Shown: piece after piece, positions 20,659 through 30,933 of the stretch
How positions within the stretch are numbered: position 1 is the stretch's first letter
How the letters are laid out: every line of letters begins with the position of its first letter
Assembly: GCF_001975785.1 (NCBI RefSeq)
Contig: NZ_MSFI01000009.1
Coordinates: forward strand, 186,001-250,000
Reading direction: 5' to 3'
DNA: 64,000 bases
Source: Domibacillus epiphyticus
GTDB lineage: Bacteria > Bacillota > Bacilli > Bacillales > Domibacillaceae
Program-made: the position numbers and the translations under genes
Notes under the pieces: generated by a model
The model's database searches: none
The model's input: only the letters and a program-made list of their open reading frames with translations
What the model was told of the DNA's origin: nothing

Positions 20659-22995
20659 ATGTTGAAATCAAAAATGCGCTGGATTGTTCGTGACATTGAC
20701 CGGCAAAAAAGCGAAGTGTTCGCAGAGGAAATTGGGACAAGCCCGCTCGCAGCATCATTGCTTTTAGGTCGTGGCATTGACAATATAGAAGAAGCGCGTG
20801 CTTTTTTATTTGAAGAAGGTGTTTCATTTCATGATCCATACTTATTAAAAGACATGGACAAAGCGATTGAACGGATTAAGCTCGCAAAAGAACAGAATGA
20901 GCCTGTTCTTGTCTATGGTGATTATGATGCAGACGGGGTGAGCAGCACGTCGGTGTTGATGACAGCTCTCCGTGATTATGGCATACATGCTGAATATTAT
21001 ATACCGAACCGTTTTACAGAAGGGTACGGGCCGAATGAACAGGCTTTTCGTAATGCAAAAGAGATGGGGTTCGGTTTAATTATTACCGTTGATACAGGGA
21101 TCTCTGGCATTCACGAAGCACAGGTAGCAAAAGAAATTGGTGTTGATTTAATCATCACGGATCATCATGAGCCGGGTCCTGAACTGCCGGAAGCGCTGGC
21201 AATTATTCATCCAAAACATCCGGAGGGGTCCTATCCGTTTGGCTATCTAGCTGGCGTGGGTGTGGCATTTAAAGTCGCGCATGCTTTGTACGGTTATGTG
21301 CCGGAACATTTACTTGACCTTGCCGCGATTGGGACGATTGCCGATCTTGTACCTCTATATGGGGAAAATAGATTAATTGCGAAAAAAGGTATTTTAGCGC
21401 TTCGTCAGTCTGAACGGCCTGGAATCGTGGCGCTCTGCAAGCAGGCCGGTGCGGAGCAGTCATCGATAAACGAGGAGACGGTCGGCTTTACGATTGGACC
21501 GCGTATTAATGCAGCAGGGCGGCTTGATGATGCAGGCCCGGCAGCTGACTTAATGATGACTGATGATATGGACGAGGCCCTGATGCTCGCCGAAGAAATT
21601 GATGCGATGAATAAAGAGCGGCAGTCGATCGTCAATGAGATGACGAAAGAGGCAGTTGAAATCGTGAACCGTGATTTTCCACCTGATGAGTACCCGGTCA
21701 TTATCGTTGGAAAAGAAGGATGGAATCCGGGCGTAGTCGGAATAGTGGCATCACGCTTGACTGATACATTTTACCGGCCATCGATTGTGCTTGGCTTTGA
21801 TAGCGGAAAAGGCATTGCGAAAGGATCAGCCCGCAGCATAAAAGGGTTTGATTTATTTCAAAGCTTGTCTACATGCCGAGACATTTTGCCGCACTTTGGC
21901 GGTCATCCAATGGCAGCCGGCATGACTTTGTCAATTGATGACGTGGACGAGCTCCGCATGCGGATGGTTAAAATTGCGAACGAAACCTTGACAGAAGATG
22001 ATTTCACACCGGTTATAAACGTTGACGCAGAAGCGGAGCTTGCTGATGTGACGATACAGGCCATTGAGGATTTGGACAAGCTTGCGCCGTTTGGCATGAA
22101 CAACCCGAAACCCCTTTTTTACGTAAAAGATGCAAAACTTGCTGCGATGAAAAAAATCGGAGGAAATCAAACACATTTAAAAGTGTCGCTTGAACAGGAT
22201 GGACAAATGATTGATGGAGTCGGGTTCGGAATGGGAGACTACGCGGATCAGATTGCAAAAACATCCGAAGTGTCGGTCATTGGAGAACTATCGATTAACG
22301 AATGGAATAATGTGCGCCGTCCGCAGTTTATACTTCGAGATATGCGTGTTGATGAATACCAGCTGTTTGATATGCGCGGCGGACAGCCGGCATCAAAGTG
22401 GTACAACGATGTGCCGGAAAGCCGAATGGTTATTTCGTTTTCAGAGGAATCAGCAGATCCTTCCATTATTACAGTAAAAACAATGGAGGAAGCTTCAGCC
22501 CTTTCCATTGATGAAAAAAATGTCGTTTTCCTTGATTTGCCGGAAGAAGAATCCGTTATCAAGGCATTGCTCATTGGAAAGCGGCCGGCTCGGATTTACG
22601 CACACTTTCACAGCTCCGGAGGTCATTTTTTCAGTACGATGCCAGCCCGGGATCATTTCAAATGGTATTATGCGTTTTTGTTGAAATCGGGACTGTTTGA
22701 TGTGAAAAATCATGGCGAATTACTTGCCAAAAAGCAAGGGTGGTCTTATGATGCCATCCGGTTTATGTCGAAGGTGTTTTTTGAGCTTGGATTTGTTAAA
22801 ATAAACGATGGAAAGATTGAAGTGCAAAAGGATGCGGTGAAGCGGGAATTAAGCGAATCGCCAGCCTACAGTCGTAAGCAGACGCAATACGAACTTGAAC
22901 AAAAACTTCTGTATTCATCTTATCGTGATCTAAAGAACGTCATCGATGAATGGATCAAGCAGCCGGCTGCACACAGGGAGGAAATAAACAGATGA
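20659..22995 (+). CDS. recJ: Single-strand DNA exonuclease RecJ
   Basis: A 778-residue 5'-3' single-strand exonuclease for recombination and mismatch repair. DHH phosphoesterase motifs are visible: [12 protein letters not shown] (about 90), [17 protein letters not shown], and DHHA1 motif [10 protein letters not shown]. An OB fold follows (about 460-560), then a C-terminal RecJ_C domain found in Firmicutes. ATG 20659 follows GGGGTGA. The end overlaps apt by four bases. Confidence 0.97.
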   Translation: MLKSKMRWIVRDIDRQKSEVFAEEIGTSPLAASLLLGRGIDNIEEARAFLFEEGVSFHDPYLLKDMDKAIERIKLAKEQNEPVLVYGDYDADGVSSTSVLMTALRDYGIHAEYYIPNRFTEGYGPNEQAFRNAKEMGFGLIITVDTGISGIHEAQVAKEIGVDLIITDHHEPGPELPEALAIIHPKHPEGSYPFGYLAGVGVAFKVAHALYGYVPEHLLDLAAIGTIADLVPLYGENRLIAKKGILALRQSERPGIVALCKQAGAEQSSINEETVGFTIGPRINAAGRLDDAGPAADLMMTDDMDEALMLAEEIDAMNKERQSIVNEMTKEAVEIVNRDFPPDEYPVIIVGKEGWNPGVVGIVASRLTDTFYRPSIVLGFDSGKGIAKGSARSIKGFDLFQSLSTCRDILPHFGGHPMAAGMTLSIDDVDELRMRMVKIANETLTEDDFTPVINVDAEAELADVTIQAIEDLDKLAPFGMNNPKPLFYVKDAKLAAMKKIGGNQTHLKVSLEQDGQMIDGVGFGMGDYADQIAKTSEVSVIGELSINEWNNVRRPQFILRDMRVDEYQLFDMRGGQPASKWYNDVPESRMVISFSEESADPSIITVKTMEEASALSIDEKNVVFLDLPEEESVIKALLIGKRPARIYAHFHSSGGHFFSTMPARDHFKWYYAFLLKSGLFDVKNHGELLAKKQGWSYDAIRFMSKVFFELGFVKINDGKIEVQKDAVKRELSESPAYSRKQTQYELEQKLLYSSYRDLKNVIDEWIKQPAAHREEINR

Positions 22996-23507
22996 ATTTA
23001 AGAGACTATATTAAAATTGTACCGGACTGGCCGAAACAAGGGGTGCAATTTAAAGATATTACACCGTTAATGGATAATGGGGAAGCATTCCGCTATGCAA
23101 CGGATCAAATTGTAAAATATGCACGGGAAAAAGAAATTGATCTTGTTGTCGGTCCGGAAGCACGAGGCTTTATCGTCGGATGCCCGGTTGCGTATTCTCT
23201 TGGAGTCGGCTTTGCGCCCGTTCGGAAAGAAGGGAAGCTGCCGCGTGAAACAATAAAAGTGCAGTACGGTCTTGAATATGGCAAAGATGTGCTAACGATT
23301 CATAAAGATGCTGTAAAGCCGGGTCAGCGCGTATTAATTACGGATGACCTTCTCGCAACAGGCGGGACGATAGATGCAACAATTAAACTGGTTGAACAGC
23401 TCGGCGGTGTTGTAGCAGGTATTGCTTTTCTAATTGAATTAAATTATTTAAACGGACGAGCGAATCTGGACGGATATGACATTTTAACGCTCATACCATA
23501 TGATTGA
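22992..23507 (+). CDS. apt: Adenine phosphoribosyltransferase
   Basis: A 171-residue purine salvage enzyme making AMP from adenine and PRPP. The PRPP-binding motif is [16 protein letters not shown], and the base-contact region is [20 protein letters not shown] 22992 has GGGAGGAAATAAACAG upstream and overlaps the recJ stop. Confidence 0.98.
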   Translation: MNLRDYIKIVPDWPKQGVQFKDITPLMDNGEAFRYATDQIVKYAREKEIDLVVGPEARGFIVGCPVAYSLGVGFAPVRKEGKLPRETIKVQYGLEYGKDVLTIHKDAVKPGQRVLITDDLLATGGTIDATIKLVEQLGGVVAGIAFLIELNYLNGRANLDGYDILTLIPYD

Positions 23508-23531
23508 TTCGACAAAATTCGCCCGATCGAT

Positions 23532-23571
23532 AAAAAAAGTGCAGGATAGCTTTACATCCTGCACTTTTTTT
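23532..23571 (+). terminator. Terminator after apt
   Basis: AGTGCAGGAT and ATCCTGCACT form a perfect 10-bp stem with an eight-base loop, extended by A and T runs. Confidence 0.92.
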
Positions 23572-23623
23572 CGATAATAAGAACAATTAGTTTTTTCGGA
23601 AAGGGCGAAGGTGAACAAATCAT

Positions 23624-25822
23624 ATGGCGAAAGACCAGATATTAACCGCCGACCAGGTCATTGACCGGACCCGTGCCTATTTAAATGAAGAGCATGTCGA
23701 ATTTGTCCGGAAAGCATATGAATATGCGAAAGAAGCACATAAGCATCAATTCCGTAAGTCAGGAGAACCTTATATCATTCATCCGGTACAAGTGGCGGGT
23801 ATATTGGCTGATTTAGAAATGGACCCTGCAACAGTCGCTTCTGGTTTTCTGCATGATGTTGTAGAAGACACTGACGTCACATTGCAGGATTTAACGGACG
23901 CGTTTAATCCGGAAGTAGCGATGCTTGTCGACGGTGTTACAAAGCTCGGGAAAATTAAATATAAGTCAAAAGAAGAGCAGCAAGCGGAAAACCATCGAAA
24001 AATGTTCGTTGCGATGGCACAGGATATACGGGTTATTTTGATTAAACTTGCTGACCGTCTTCACAATATGCGTACATTGAAACATTTGCCGCAGGAAAAA
24101 CAGCGCCGAATCTCCAACGAAACACTTGAAATTTTTGCGCCGCTCGCTCATCGGCTTGGTATTTCGAAAATTAAATGGGAATTAGAAGATACAGCTCTTC
24201 GTTACTTAAATCCGCAACAATATTACAGAATTGTGAATTTAATGAAACGTAAGCGGGATGAACGTGAGGCTTACTTGGACGGTGTCATTGATGAAATGCG
24301 CGACCGTCTTGATGACATGGACATTCAGGCGGAAATTTCCGGCCGTCCGAAACACATTTATAGCATTTATCGGAAAATGGCAATGCAGCATAAGCAATTC
24401 AATGAAATTTATGATTTGCTGGCGGTCCGGATTGTTGTCGATAGTATTAAAGATTGTTATGCTGCCCTTGGCATTATTCATACATGCTGGAAACCGATGC
24501 CTGGCCGTTTTAAAGATTATATTGCCATGCCAAAAACGAATATGTACCAGTCCCTTCATACGACGGTGATCGGTCCGAAGGGAGATCCGCTTGAAGTGCA
24601 AATCCGGACAGAAGAGATGCACCGCATTGCTGAATTCGGGGTCGCCGCGCATTGGGCGTATAAGGAAGGGCGTACTGTAGACGAGAATGCCTCTTTTGAA
24701 AAGAAAATGACTTGGTTCCGGGAAATTCTTGATTTCCAAAATGAGTCTCAGGATGCCGAAGAATTTATGGAATCTCTGAAGATTGATTTATTTTCCGATA
24801 TGGTATTTGTGTTTACACCGAAAGGCGACGTCATAGAACTTCCAGCTGGTTCTGTACCGATCGATTTCGCTTATCGTGTTCATTCGGAAATCGGCAATAA
24901 AACGATCGGTGCCAAAGTAAACGGAAAAATGGTCACGCTTGATTATAAACTGAAAACTGGCGATATAATGGAAGTGCTCACGTCGAAGCATTCATATGGT
25001 CCAAGTAAAGATTGGATTAAAATGGCGCAGACATCCCAAGCAAAAAATAAAATCCGCCAGTTTTTCAAAAAGCAAAACCGTGAAGAAAACGTTGAAAAAG
25101 GCCGTGACATGGTTGAACGTGAAATTAAAAATATGGAGTTTGACGTAAAAGAAGTTCTTACACAGCAAAACTTAAAACGAGTCGCGGAAAAATTCAACTT
25201 TTTAAATGAAGAAGATATGTATGCCGCTGTTGGTTATAACGGTGTTACAGCACTTCAAGTGGCAAACCGGCTGACCGAGAAACTTCGGAAGCAGCGCGAT
25301 CAGGAAGCAGCCATTCAAGAAGTTGTCAAGGAAATTAAAACGCCGCAGAACCCGGCAGCACAGAAGAGAAATGCCGGTGTTACAGTTAAAGGGATTGACA
25401 ATTTATTAATCCGGCTCTCGCGCTGCTGTAATCCTGTGCCAGGCGATGATATTGTCGGCTACATTACAAAAGGAAGAGGCGTCTCGGTGCATCGGGACGA
25501 CTGTCCAAATGTTGTGGCTGATGAAGACACGGAAAACCGGCTCATCCCGGTGGAATGGGAATCTGGTGCGGCCAATCAAAAGGAATATCTCGTTGATATT
25601 GAAATTTCCGGCTATGACCGCCAAGGCCTTCTTAATGAAGTGCTGCAGGCAGTCAGTGAAACGAAAACAAATATTTCTGCGGTTTCCGGACGTTCGGACC
25701 GCAATAAAATGGCAAAAATTGATATGTCAATTTTCATTCGCAACGTGAATCATTTGCAAAAAGTGGTCGAGCGAATAAAGCAGATCCCGGATATTTACTC
25801 GGTCCGCCGCATTATGAATTGA
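23624..25822 (+). CDS. relA: Bifunctional (p)ppGpp synthetase/hydrolase Rel
   Basis: A 732-residue stringent-response enzyme. The hydrolase domain keeps its metal residues (HDVVEDTD, His77 and Asp78), so both activities are expected. The synthetase domain (about 200-330) has [19 protein letters not shown] and [11 protein letters not shown] follows (about 390-450, [17 protein letters not shown]), then a zinc-finger-like region with [14 protein letters not shown] and a C-terminal ACT domain. The ribosome binding site is weak (GAAGGTGAAC). Confidence 0.97.
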   Translation: MAKDQILTADQVIDRTRAYLNEEHVEFVRKAYEYAKEAHKHQFRKSGEPYIIHPVQVAGILADLEMDPATVASGFLHDVVEDTDVTLQDLTDAFNPEVAMLVDGVTKLGKIKYKSKEEQQAENHRKMFVAMAQDIRVILIKLADRLHNMRTLKHLPQEKQRRISNETLEIFAPLAHRLGISKIKWELEDTALRYLNPQQYYRIVNLMKRKRDEREAYLDGVIDEMRDRLDDMDIQAEISGRPKHIYSIYRKMAMQHKQFNEIYDLLAVRIVVDSIKDCYAALGIIHTCWKPMPGRFKDYIAMPKTNMYQSLHTTVIGPKGDPLEVQIRTEEMHRIAEFGVAAHWAYKEGRTVDENASFEKKMTWFREILDFQNESQDAEEFMESLKIDLFSDMVFVFTPKGDVIELPAGSVPIDFAYRVHSEIGNKTIGAKVNGKMVTLDYKLKTGDIMEVLTSKHSYGPSKDWIKMAQTSQAKNKIRQFFKKQNREENVEKGRDMVEREIKNMEFDVKEVLTQQNLKRVAEKFNFLNEEDMYAAVGYNGVTALQVANRLTEKLRKQRDQEAAIQEVVKEIKTPQNPAAQKRNAGVTVKGIDNLLIRLSRCCNPVPGDDIVGYITKGRGVSVHRDDCPNVVADEDTENRLIPVEWESGAANQKEYLVDIEISGYDRQGLLNEVLQAVSETKTNISAVSGRSDRNKMAKIDMSIFIRNVNHLQKVVERIKQIPDIYSVRRIMN

Positions 25823-25837
25823 TTGAAGGTGTTTTAA

Positions 25838-26281
25838 ATGAAAGTAGTCTTGCAGCGAAGCAAAAAAGCCTCTGTTGCTGTGGATGGAAAAATAACCGGT
25901 CAAATCGAATCTGGACTCGTGCTGCTTGTCGGCGTCACCCATGATGACACGGATCAAGATGCCGCCTGGTTAGCTGAAAAAATTGTTCACCTGCGCATAT
26001 TTGAAGATGAAACAGGGAAAATGAATAAATCGTTGCTTGAATGCGATGGCGATATTTTATCAGTATCACAGTTTACGCTTTACGGCGACTGCAAAAAAGG
26101 GCGCCGCCCAAATTTCATGCAGGCGGCCGGCGGTGAACAGGCAAACGTTTTATATGAACAATTTAATCAACTTCTCCGGGAAAAAGGTGTATGTGTTGAA
26201 ACCGGTGTGTTCGGAGCAATGATGGAGGTTTCACTCGTCAATGACGGTCCGGTCACACTGATTCTTGACAGCAAGCAATAA
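25838..26281 (+). CDS. dtd: D-aminoacyl-tRNA deacylase
   Basis: A 147-residue editing enzyme that removes D-amino acids from tRNA. The two active-site motifs are present: [19 protein letters not shown] and the C-terminal [12 protein letters not shown] (GP motif). Both are required for D-chiral selection in DTD. It starts 15 bases after rel, with GAAGGTG upstream. Confidence 0.97.
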   Translation: MKVVLQRSKKASVAVDGKITGQIESGLVLLVGVTHDDTDQDAAWLAEKIVHLRIFEDETGKMNKSLLECDGDILSVSQFTLYGDCKKGRRPNFMQAAGGEQANVLYEQFNQLLREKGVCVETGVFGAMMEVSLVNDGPVTLILDSKQ

Positions 26282-26430
26282 AACAAGCTTGAAAAACAGG
26301 GGAAAGTTTTTTATAATTTTTTCATCGGTTCTGCCAGTTAGCAGGCCACAAAGGTGTTGCACGGCTATGATGTACTGCTGAACACCGTATGACATTACGT
26401 ATGCAGCCTTTGTTCCATAACGAATAATAA
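26282..26430 (+). other. Unassigned spacer with possible structured RNA
   Basis: About 150 bases between dtd and the hisS T-box with no convincing gene. ACAAAGG (26348-26354) pairs with CCTTTGT (26407-26413). Inside it GGTGTT/AACACC and CGTA/TACG could form two hairpins, a three-way-junction shape. I saw no confident sigma-A promoter for hisS here. Confidence 0.3.
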
Positions 26431-26664
26431 AAGCCGTTGACGAAGAAAAGTAATGAATAACCGCCCGGACAGAGAAAAATGCCAAGACTGAGAGCATTTA
26501 CGGTGCGCCTTCATGAAAAGACACTTTCGAGGCGTTTTTCTGAACAAAAGTAGGAAAAACCGCGTATTGCGTTATCAAAAAAGTGAAAGCTCCGGCTTTA
26601 ACGAGGGTGGCACCGCGGAAAACTTCCGTCCCTGCAAATATTTGTAGGGATGGAAGTTTTTTTA
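26431..26664 (+). promoter_or_regulatory. T-box riboswitch upstream of hisS-aspS
   Basis: The T-box sequence AGGGTGGCACCGCGG is at 26604-26618. The upstream leader has the usual stem I start (GACGAAGAAAAGTA), the AGAGA element and a distal helix (AAATGC/GCATTT). The presumed specifier loop contains GACAC at 26520-26524, which reads as Asp GAC followed by a purine, and one frame over as His CAC. Termination uses a 19-bp hairpin at 26619-26664 with T7. Uncharged tRNA would favour read-through into hisS and aspS. Confidence 0.9.
26619..26664 (+). terminator. T-box terminator hairpin of hisS leader
   Basis: AACTTCCGTCCCTGCAAAT pairs with ATTTGTAGGGATGGAAGTT almost without interruption, followed by TTTTT. 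It competes with the antiterminator formed by the T-box. Confidence 0.88.
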
Positions 26665-26692
26665 TGTGGGCAATACATAAGGAGGAATGAGG

Positions 26693-27970
26693 ATGTCAGT
26701 GAAGATTCCACGCGGCACGCAGGATATTTTGCCCGGACAATCAGAAAAATGGCAGTATATTGAAGCGATAGCGAAAGACGTATGCCGCCGCTATCATTAC
26801 AAAGAAATTCGCACGCCAATTTTTGAACATACAGAGCTGTTTAAACGGGGTGTTGGTGATACAACCGATATCGTTCAAAAAGAAATGTATACGTTTGAGG
26901 ACAGGGGTGAAAGGAGTTTAACACTCCGCCCTGAAGGGACTGCAGCCGTTGTCCGTTCATTCGTTGAAAATAAAATGTTCGGTCATCCTGATCAGCCGGT
27001 GAAAATGTTCTACACGGGCCCGATGTTTCGGTACGAACGCCCGCAGTCTGGACGTTATCGGCAGTTTGTCCAGTTTGGCGTGGAGGCAATCGGCAGTGAA
27101 GATCCGGCCATTGATGCGGAAGTGATTGCGCTTGTTATGGATATATACAAATCAGCCGGTTTGAAAAAACTAAACCTTGTGATCAACTCGCTTGGTGATG
27201 CTGAAAGCCGTAACGCACACCGGGAAGCGCTCATTGCGCATTTTGAACCGCGCATTATGGAGTTTTGTTCAGACTGTCAGACACGCCTGGCACAAAACCC
27301 GCTCCGCATACTTGATTGTAAAAAAGACCGGGATCACGAGTTGATGGCAACCGCTCCATCGATACTGGATTATTTAAATGAAGAATCAAAAGCCTATTTC
27401 AGCAAAGTGACTGGCTACTTAGATGCGCTAAACATTTCCTATACAATTGATCCGAAACTTGTGCGCGGTCTTGATTACTATAACCATACTGCATTCGAGG
27501 TAATGAGCGAAGCGGAAGGATTCGGCGCGATCACAACACTTTGCGGCGGAGGCCGGTATAACGGTCTTGTGAAGGATCTCGGCGGGCCGGATTCACCCGG
27601 TATCGGTTTCGCGTTCAGTATTGAACGGTTTATCGCCGCCATGGAAGCAGAAAGAATCGAATGGCAAGTTGATAAAGGTCTGGACTGCTATATTGTTGCG
27701 CTCGGCGAGGAAGCAAAAGATCGATCTGTTGCGCTAGTCCACCAGCTTCGCACAGCAGGGCTCTCTGCAGACCGCGATTATCAGGATCGTAAAATGAAAG
27801 CCCAGCTGAAAGCATCCGACCGTCAAAATGCCCGCTTTACGGCTATTCTCGGTGAGGATGAACTGGCAGAAAACCGCATTACGGTAAAAGATATGGCAGA
27901 AGGCTCTCAGGAAAATGTGACTTTACAGGAGCTCGCGAACTACGTAAAAACAAAATTGGAGGCGAACTAG
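26693..27970 (+). CDS. hisS: Histidyl-tRNA synthetase
   Basis: A 425-residue class II synthetase. Motif 1 region is [10 protein letters not shown] to [11 protein letters not shown]. Motif 2 is [19 protein letters not shown]. The histidine-specific motifs are [15 protein letters not shown] and [10 protein letters not shown]-terminal anticodon-binding domain starts at about 330. ATG 26693 is seven bases after AAGGAGG; ATG 26687 is too close. aspS follows immediately, giving the conserved hisS-aspS operon. Confidence 0.98.
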   Translation: MSVKIPRGTQDILPGQSEKWQYIEAIAKDVCRRYHYKEIRTPIFEHTELFKRGVGDTTDIVQKEMYTFEDRGERSLTLRPEGTAAVVRSFVENKMFGHPDQPVKMFYTGPMFRYERPQSGRYRQFVQFGVEAIGSEDPAIDAEVIALVMDIYKSAGLKKLNLVINSLGDAESRNAHREALIAHFEPRIMEFCSDCQTRLAQNPLRILDCKKDRDHELMATAPSILDYLNEESKAYFSKVTGYLDALNISYTIDPKLVRGLDYYNHTAFEVMSEAEGFGAITTLCGGGRYNGLVKDLGGPDSPGIGFAFSIERFIAAMEAERIEWQVDKGLDCYIVALGEEAKDRSVALVHQLRTAGLSADRDYQDRKMKAQLKASDRQNARFTAILGEDELAENRITVKDMAEGSQENVTLQELANYVKTKLEAN

Positions 27971-29743
27971 ATGTTTGGACGCACGTTTTATAACGGAGAA
28001 ATGACAGAAGAACATATTGGACAGGAAGTATCATTAAAGGGATGGGTGCAGCGCCGCCGTGACCTCGGCAGCGTAATCTTCATTGATTTACGCGACCGCA
28101 CAGGGATTATGCAAATCGTCTTTAATCCGGAAATTTCAGCTGAAGCACTTGCGGCAGCAGAAAAAGTGCGGAATGAATATGTACTGGATGTAAAAGGAAC
28201 GATCGTTAAACGGGATCCCGAAACAGTAAATGAAAACATCCCAACTGGTACGATTGAAGTACATGTTACAGAAATTAACGTGCTGAGTGAAGCGAAAACA
28301 CCACCGTTCATGATAGAAGACGGAACTGAGGTAAACGAAGATGTTCGATTGAAGTACCGCTATATTGACCTTCGCCGCCCGGTTATGTTCGATACGTTGA
28401 AAATGCGCAGTGATGTGACAAAAACGATTCGCGACTATTTAGACGATCATGGCTTCCTTGATGTGGAGACGCCGATTTTAACAAAATCAACACCGGAAGG
28501 CGCACGTGATTATTTAGTCCCAAGCCGTGTTCATCCGGGTGAATTTTATGCGCTTCCGCAGTCGCCGCAAATTTTTAAACAGTTATTAATGGTATCCGGC
28601 GTGGACCGCTATTATCAAATTGCCCGCTGCTTCCGTGATGAAGATTTGCGTGCAGACCGTCAGCCTGAATTCACACAAGTCGACATTGAAACGAGCTTTA
28701 TGAGTCAAGAAGACATTATGCAAATGACGGAAGAAATGCTGAAAAAAGTCGTAAAACGTGTAAAAAATGTAGACATTACAGGTGCATTCCAGCGAATGAC
28801 ATATGATGAAGCAATGAACCGTTTTGGATCTGACAAACCGGATACACGTTTCGGCCTTGAATTGATCGACATGGCGGATGTTGTCCGCGGCTCAGGTTTC
28901 AAAGTGTTTGCACAAGTTGTGGAATCAGGCGGCCAGGTAAAAGCACTTTGTGTACCGGGCGGCGGTGAAAAATATTCGCGGAAAGACATTGATCATTTGA
29001 CAGAATTCGCGGCCATTTACGGGGCAAAAGGCCTTGCCTGGCTGAAAGTCGAAGAAGATGGCTTAAAAGGACCGATTATAAAGTTCTTTACTGAAGAAGA
29101 ACAGGCGAAAATGCTTGAAACGGCCGGCGCAAAAACAGGCGATTTAATTATGTTTGTCGCCGATAAAAAGAAAATCGTTGCTGATGCACTTGGTGCTCTT
29201 CGTTTAAAACTAGGCAAAGAGCTTGGCATGATCGACGAAACAAAATACAACTTCCTCTGGGTGACAGACTGGCCGCTTCTTGAGTATGACGAAGAAGAAG
29301 GACGTTACTATGCTGCACACCACCCGTTTACAATGCCTGCACGCGAAGATCTGGATAAACTTGAATCCGATCCAGGAGCTGTTAGTGCACAGGCGTACGA
29401 TATCGTCTTAAACGGCTATGAGCTTGGCGGCGGATCCATCCGTATTTTCGAACGCGACATTCAAGAAAAAATGTTTAAACTGCTTGGGTTTACGGAAGAA
29501 CAGGCAAAAGAACAATTCGGCTTCCTACTAGAGGCGTTTGAATACGGTACACCTCCACATGGCGGAATCGCACTTGGACTTGACCGTATGGTTATGCTTC
29601 TTGCAGGCCGTACAAACTTGCGTGATACAATCGCGTTCCCTAAAACAGCGAGTGCTGCTGATGTATTAACAAATGCACCAGGCGAAGTGTCGGAAGCGCA
29701 GTTGGAAGAATTGCATTTGCGTATCCGTCAAACAGCAAAATAA
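27971..29743 (+). CDS. aspS: Aspartyl-tRNA synthetase
   Basis: A 590-residue bacterial-type class II synthetase. The N-terminal OB anticodon domain (1-110) has [20 protein letters not shown]. The catalytic core includes [18 protein letters not shown] (motif 2) and [13 protein letters not shown] (motif 3). A GAD insertion domain lies between about 290 and 420. It begins at the base after the hisS stop, so its expression depends on the hisS T-box. Confidence 0.98.
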   Translation: MFGRTFYNGEMTEEHIGQEVSLKGWVQRRRDLGSVIFIDLRDRTGIMQIVFNPEISAEALAAAEKVRNEYVLDVKGTIVKRDPETVNENIPTGTIEVHVTEINVLSEAKTPPFMIEDGTEVNEDVRLKYRYIDLRRPVMFDTLKMRSDVTKTIRDYLDDHGFLDVETPILTKSTPEGARDYLVPSRVHPGEFYALPQSPQIFKQLLMVSGVDRYYQIARCFRDEDLRADRQPEFTQVDIETSFMSQEDIMQMTEEMLKKVVKRVKNVDITGAFQRMTYDEAMNRFGSDKPDTRFGLELIDMADVVRGSGFKVFAQVVESGGQVKALCVPGGGEKYSRKDIDHLTEFAAIYGAKGLAWLKVEEDGLKGPIIKFFTEEEQAKMLETAGAKTGDLIMFVADKKKIVADALGALRLKLGKELGMIDETKYNFLWVTDWPLLEYDEEEGRYYAAHHPFTMPAREDLDKLESDPGAVSAQAYDIVLNGYELGGGSIRIFERDIQEKMFKLLGFTEEQAKEQFGFLLEAFEYGTPPHGGIALGLDRMVMLLAGRTNLRDTIAFPKTASAADVLTNAPGEVSEAQLEELHLRIRQTAK

Positions 29744-29793
29744 ATGGAATGACCGAATAATTTAAATTTTCTGATTTATATTGGTTTTATGAG

Positions 29794-29822
29794 TTGACCA
29801 CTTAAAAACCGTATGATAATAT
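29794..29822 (+). promoter_or_regulatory. Probable promoter of 6S-1 RNA
   Basis: -35 TTGACC (29794-29799), a 17-base spacer, and -10 TAATAT (29817-29822). A -10 of GATAAT at 29815 with a 15-base spacer is the alternative. Initiation near 29830 would match the start of the predicted 6S closing stem. Confidence 0.6.
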
Positions 29823-29829
29823 GTAATCA

Positions 29830-30031
29830 ATAAGGCGAATCCTGATGTGTACGTTTGTTTTACTATTTGTTTTGACCGAACGCTGTATGTTTAGGGAGTC
29901 CGGGTTTTTTGGACAGCGCACATGCCCTTTGCGGGGACTTGCAACGCCTATAACAGGGCACCCACCTGCGATGAGCGGGTTCAAAACATATAATTTCACA
30001 CGACGGCACGATTGGGATTCGCCGTCTTTTT
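29830..30031 (+). ncRNA. bsrA: 6S RNA (6S-1/BsrA type)
   Basis: About 200 bases between aspS and tcdA, the site of 6S-1 RNA in B. subtilis. GGCGAATCC (29834-29842) pairs with GGATTCGCC (30015-30023) as the closing stem. The central region contains GTTTTGACCGAAC (29869-29881), the template that gives the known B. subtilis pRNA start GUUCGGUC. 6S RNA mimics an open promoter and sequesters sigma-A RNA polymerase. The 3' end carries a terminator hairpin. Confidence 0.88.
30002..30031 (+). terminator. Terminator at the 3' end of 6S-1 RNA
   Basis: GACGGC and GCCGTC flank a 12-base loop and are followed by T7. The 3' arm overlaps the 3' strand of the 6S closing stem. Confidence 0.8.
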
Positions 30032-30059
30032 TTATGTTCAAAAACAGGAGTGATTCTAT

Positions 30060-30821
30060 ATGCTTCATCAATTTTCGAGAAATGAATTGGCCTTCGGAAA
30101 AGAAGGACTTGAATTATTAAAAAATACAACGGTTGCTGTACTTGGCATTGGGGGTGTTGGTTCGTTTTCAGCTGAAGCGCTTGCCCGTTCTGGTGTTGGC
30201 CGGCTGATTCTTGTTGACAAAGACGTGATCGATATTACGAACGTAAACCGTCAGCTTCCTGCCCTATTATCAACTGTTGGCCAGCCGAAAGCGGACTTAA
30301 TGAAAGAACGGATTGCTGATATTAACCCGGAATGTGAAGTCATTGCCTTAAAAATGTTTTATACAGAAGAAACGTATGAACAGTTTTTTAGCTATGGGCT
30401 CGATTTTGTTATTGATGCATCAGATACGATTTCTTACAAAATTCACTTAATGAAAGAATGTTTAAAGCGCAACATTCCGATTATATCAAGCATGGGTGCG
30501 GCTAATAAAATGGATCCAACCCGTTTTACAATAGCGGATATTTCGAAGACACACACGGATCCGATTGCGAAAGTTGTCCGTACTCGCCTCCGTAAAGAAG
30601 GAATTAAAAAAGGGATTCCTGTTGTCTTTTCCGACGAAAGTCCCATTGTTATCCGTGAGGATGTACGCCAGATCGTCGGAAATGATGATGCGGAAATCAG
30701 AAAAGCAAAAATGCCGCCTGCTTCAAATGCATTTGTTCCTTCTGTCGCTGGATTAATTATGGCGAGCTATGTCGTTCGTGAAGTGTTAAAAGACATTAAA
30801 ATAGCTCGAGTAAATGATTAA
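30060..30821 (+). CDS. tcdA: tRNA threonylcarbamoyladenosine dehydratase TcdA (YrvM)
   Basis: A 253-residue E1-like enzyme that cyclises t6A to ct6A at position 37 of ANN-decoding tRNAs. The ATP-binding Rossmann motif is VLGIGGVGSFSAEALARSGV, followed by LVDKDVIDITNVNRQLPA and DASDTISYK. The C-terminal part contains VPSVAGLIMASYVV. In B. subtilis the same gene follows the 6S RNA. The ribosome binding site is AGGAGTGA. Confidence 0.94.
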   Translation: MLHQFSRNELAFGKEGLELLKNTTVAVLGIGGVGSFSAEALARSGVGRLILVDKDVIDITNVNRQLPALLSTVGQPKADLMKERIADINPECEVIALKMFYTEETYEQFFSYGLDFVIDASDTISYKIHLMKECLKRNIPIISSMGAANKMDPTRFTIADISKTHTDPIAKVVRTRLRKEGIKKGIPVVFSDESPIVIREDVRQIVGNDDAEIRKAKMPPASNAFVPSVAGLIMASYVVREVLKDIKIARVND

Positions 30822-30828
30822 ACCGAAC

Positions 30829-30858
30829 AAACCATCCAATTCAATAGGATGGTTTTTT
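30829..30858 (+). terminator. Terminator after tcdA
   Basis: AACCATCC and GGATGGTT form an 8-bp stem around an eight-to-nine-base loop, followed by TTTTAT. Confidence 0.88.
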
Positions 30859-30878
30859 ATTCATCAAAAAAGTACTTT

Positions 30879-30900
30879 TATACCAAAAATTTGGTATAAT
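30879..30900 (+). promoter_or_regulatory. Palindrome overlapping the -10 of the EAL-HDOD gene
   Basis: TATACCAAAAATTTGGTATA at 30879-30898 has 9-bp perfect arms around two bases. Its right arm runs into TATAAT (30895-30900), a perfect -10 box. A good -35 is not seen. The layout suggests a dimeric regulator acting on this promoter. Confidence 0.55.
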
Positions 30901-30933
30901 AAACATAATTGATGAAGAACGGAGCATCGCAAA

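Noticed and set aside
26437-26442. TTGACG as the -35 of hisS
   Set aside because: No -10 lies 16-18 bases downstream, and the sequence belongs to the conserved start of the T-box leader.
26231-26497. An 88-codon minus-strand frame between dtd and hisS
   Set aside because: It runs across the T-box leader and the end of dtd, has no ribosome binding site and no family resemblance.
29845-30129. Frames of about 90 codons on both strands between aspS and tcdA
   Set aside because: They lie over the 6S RNA, whose structure and pRNA template explain the sequence.
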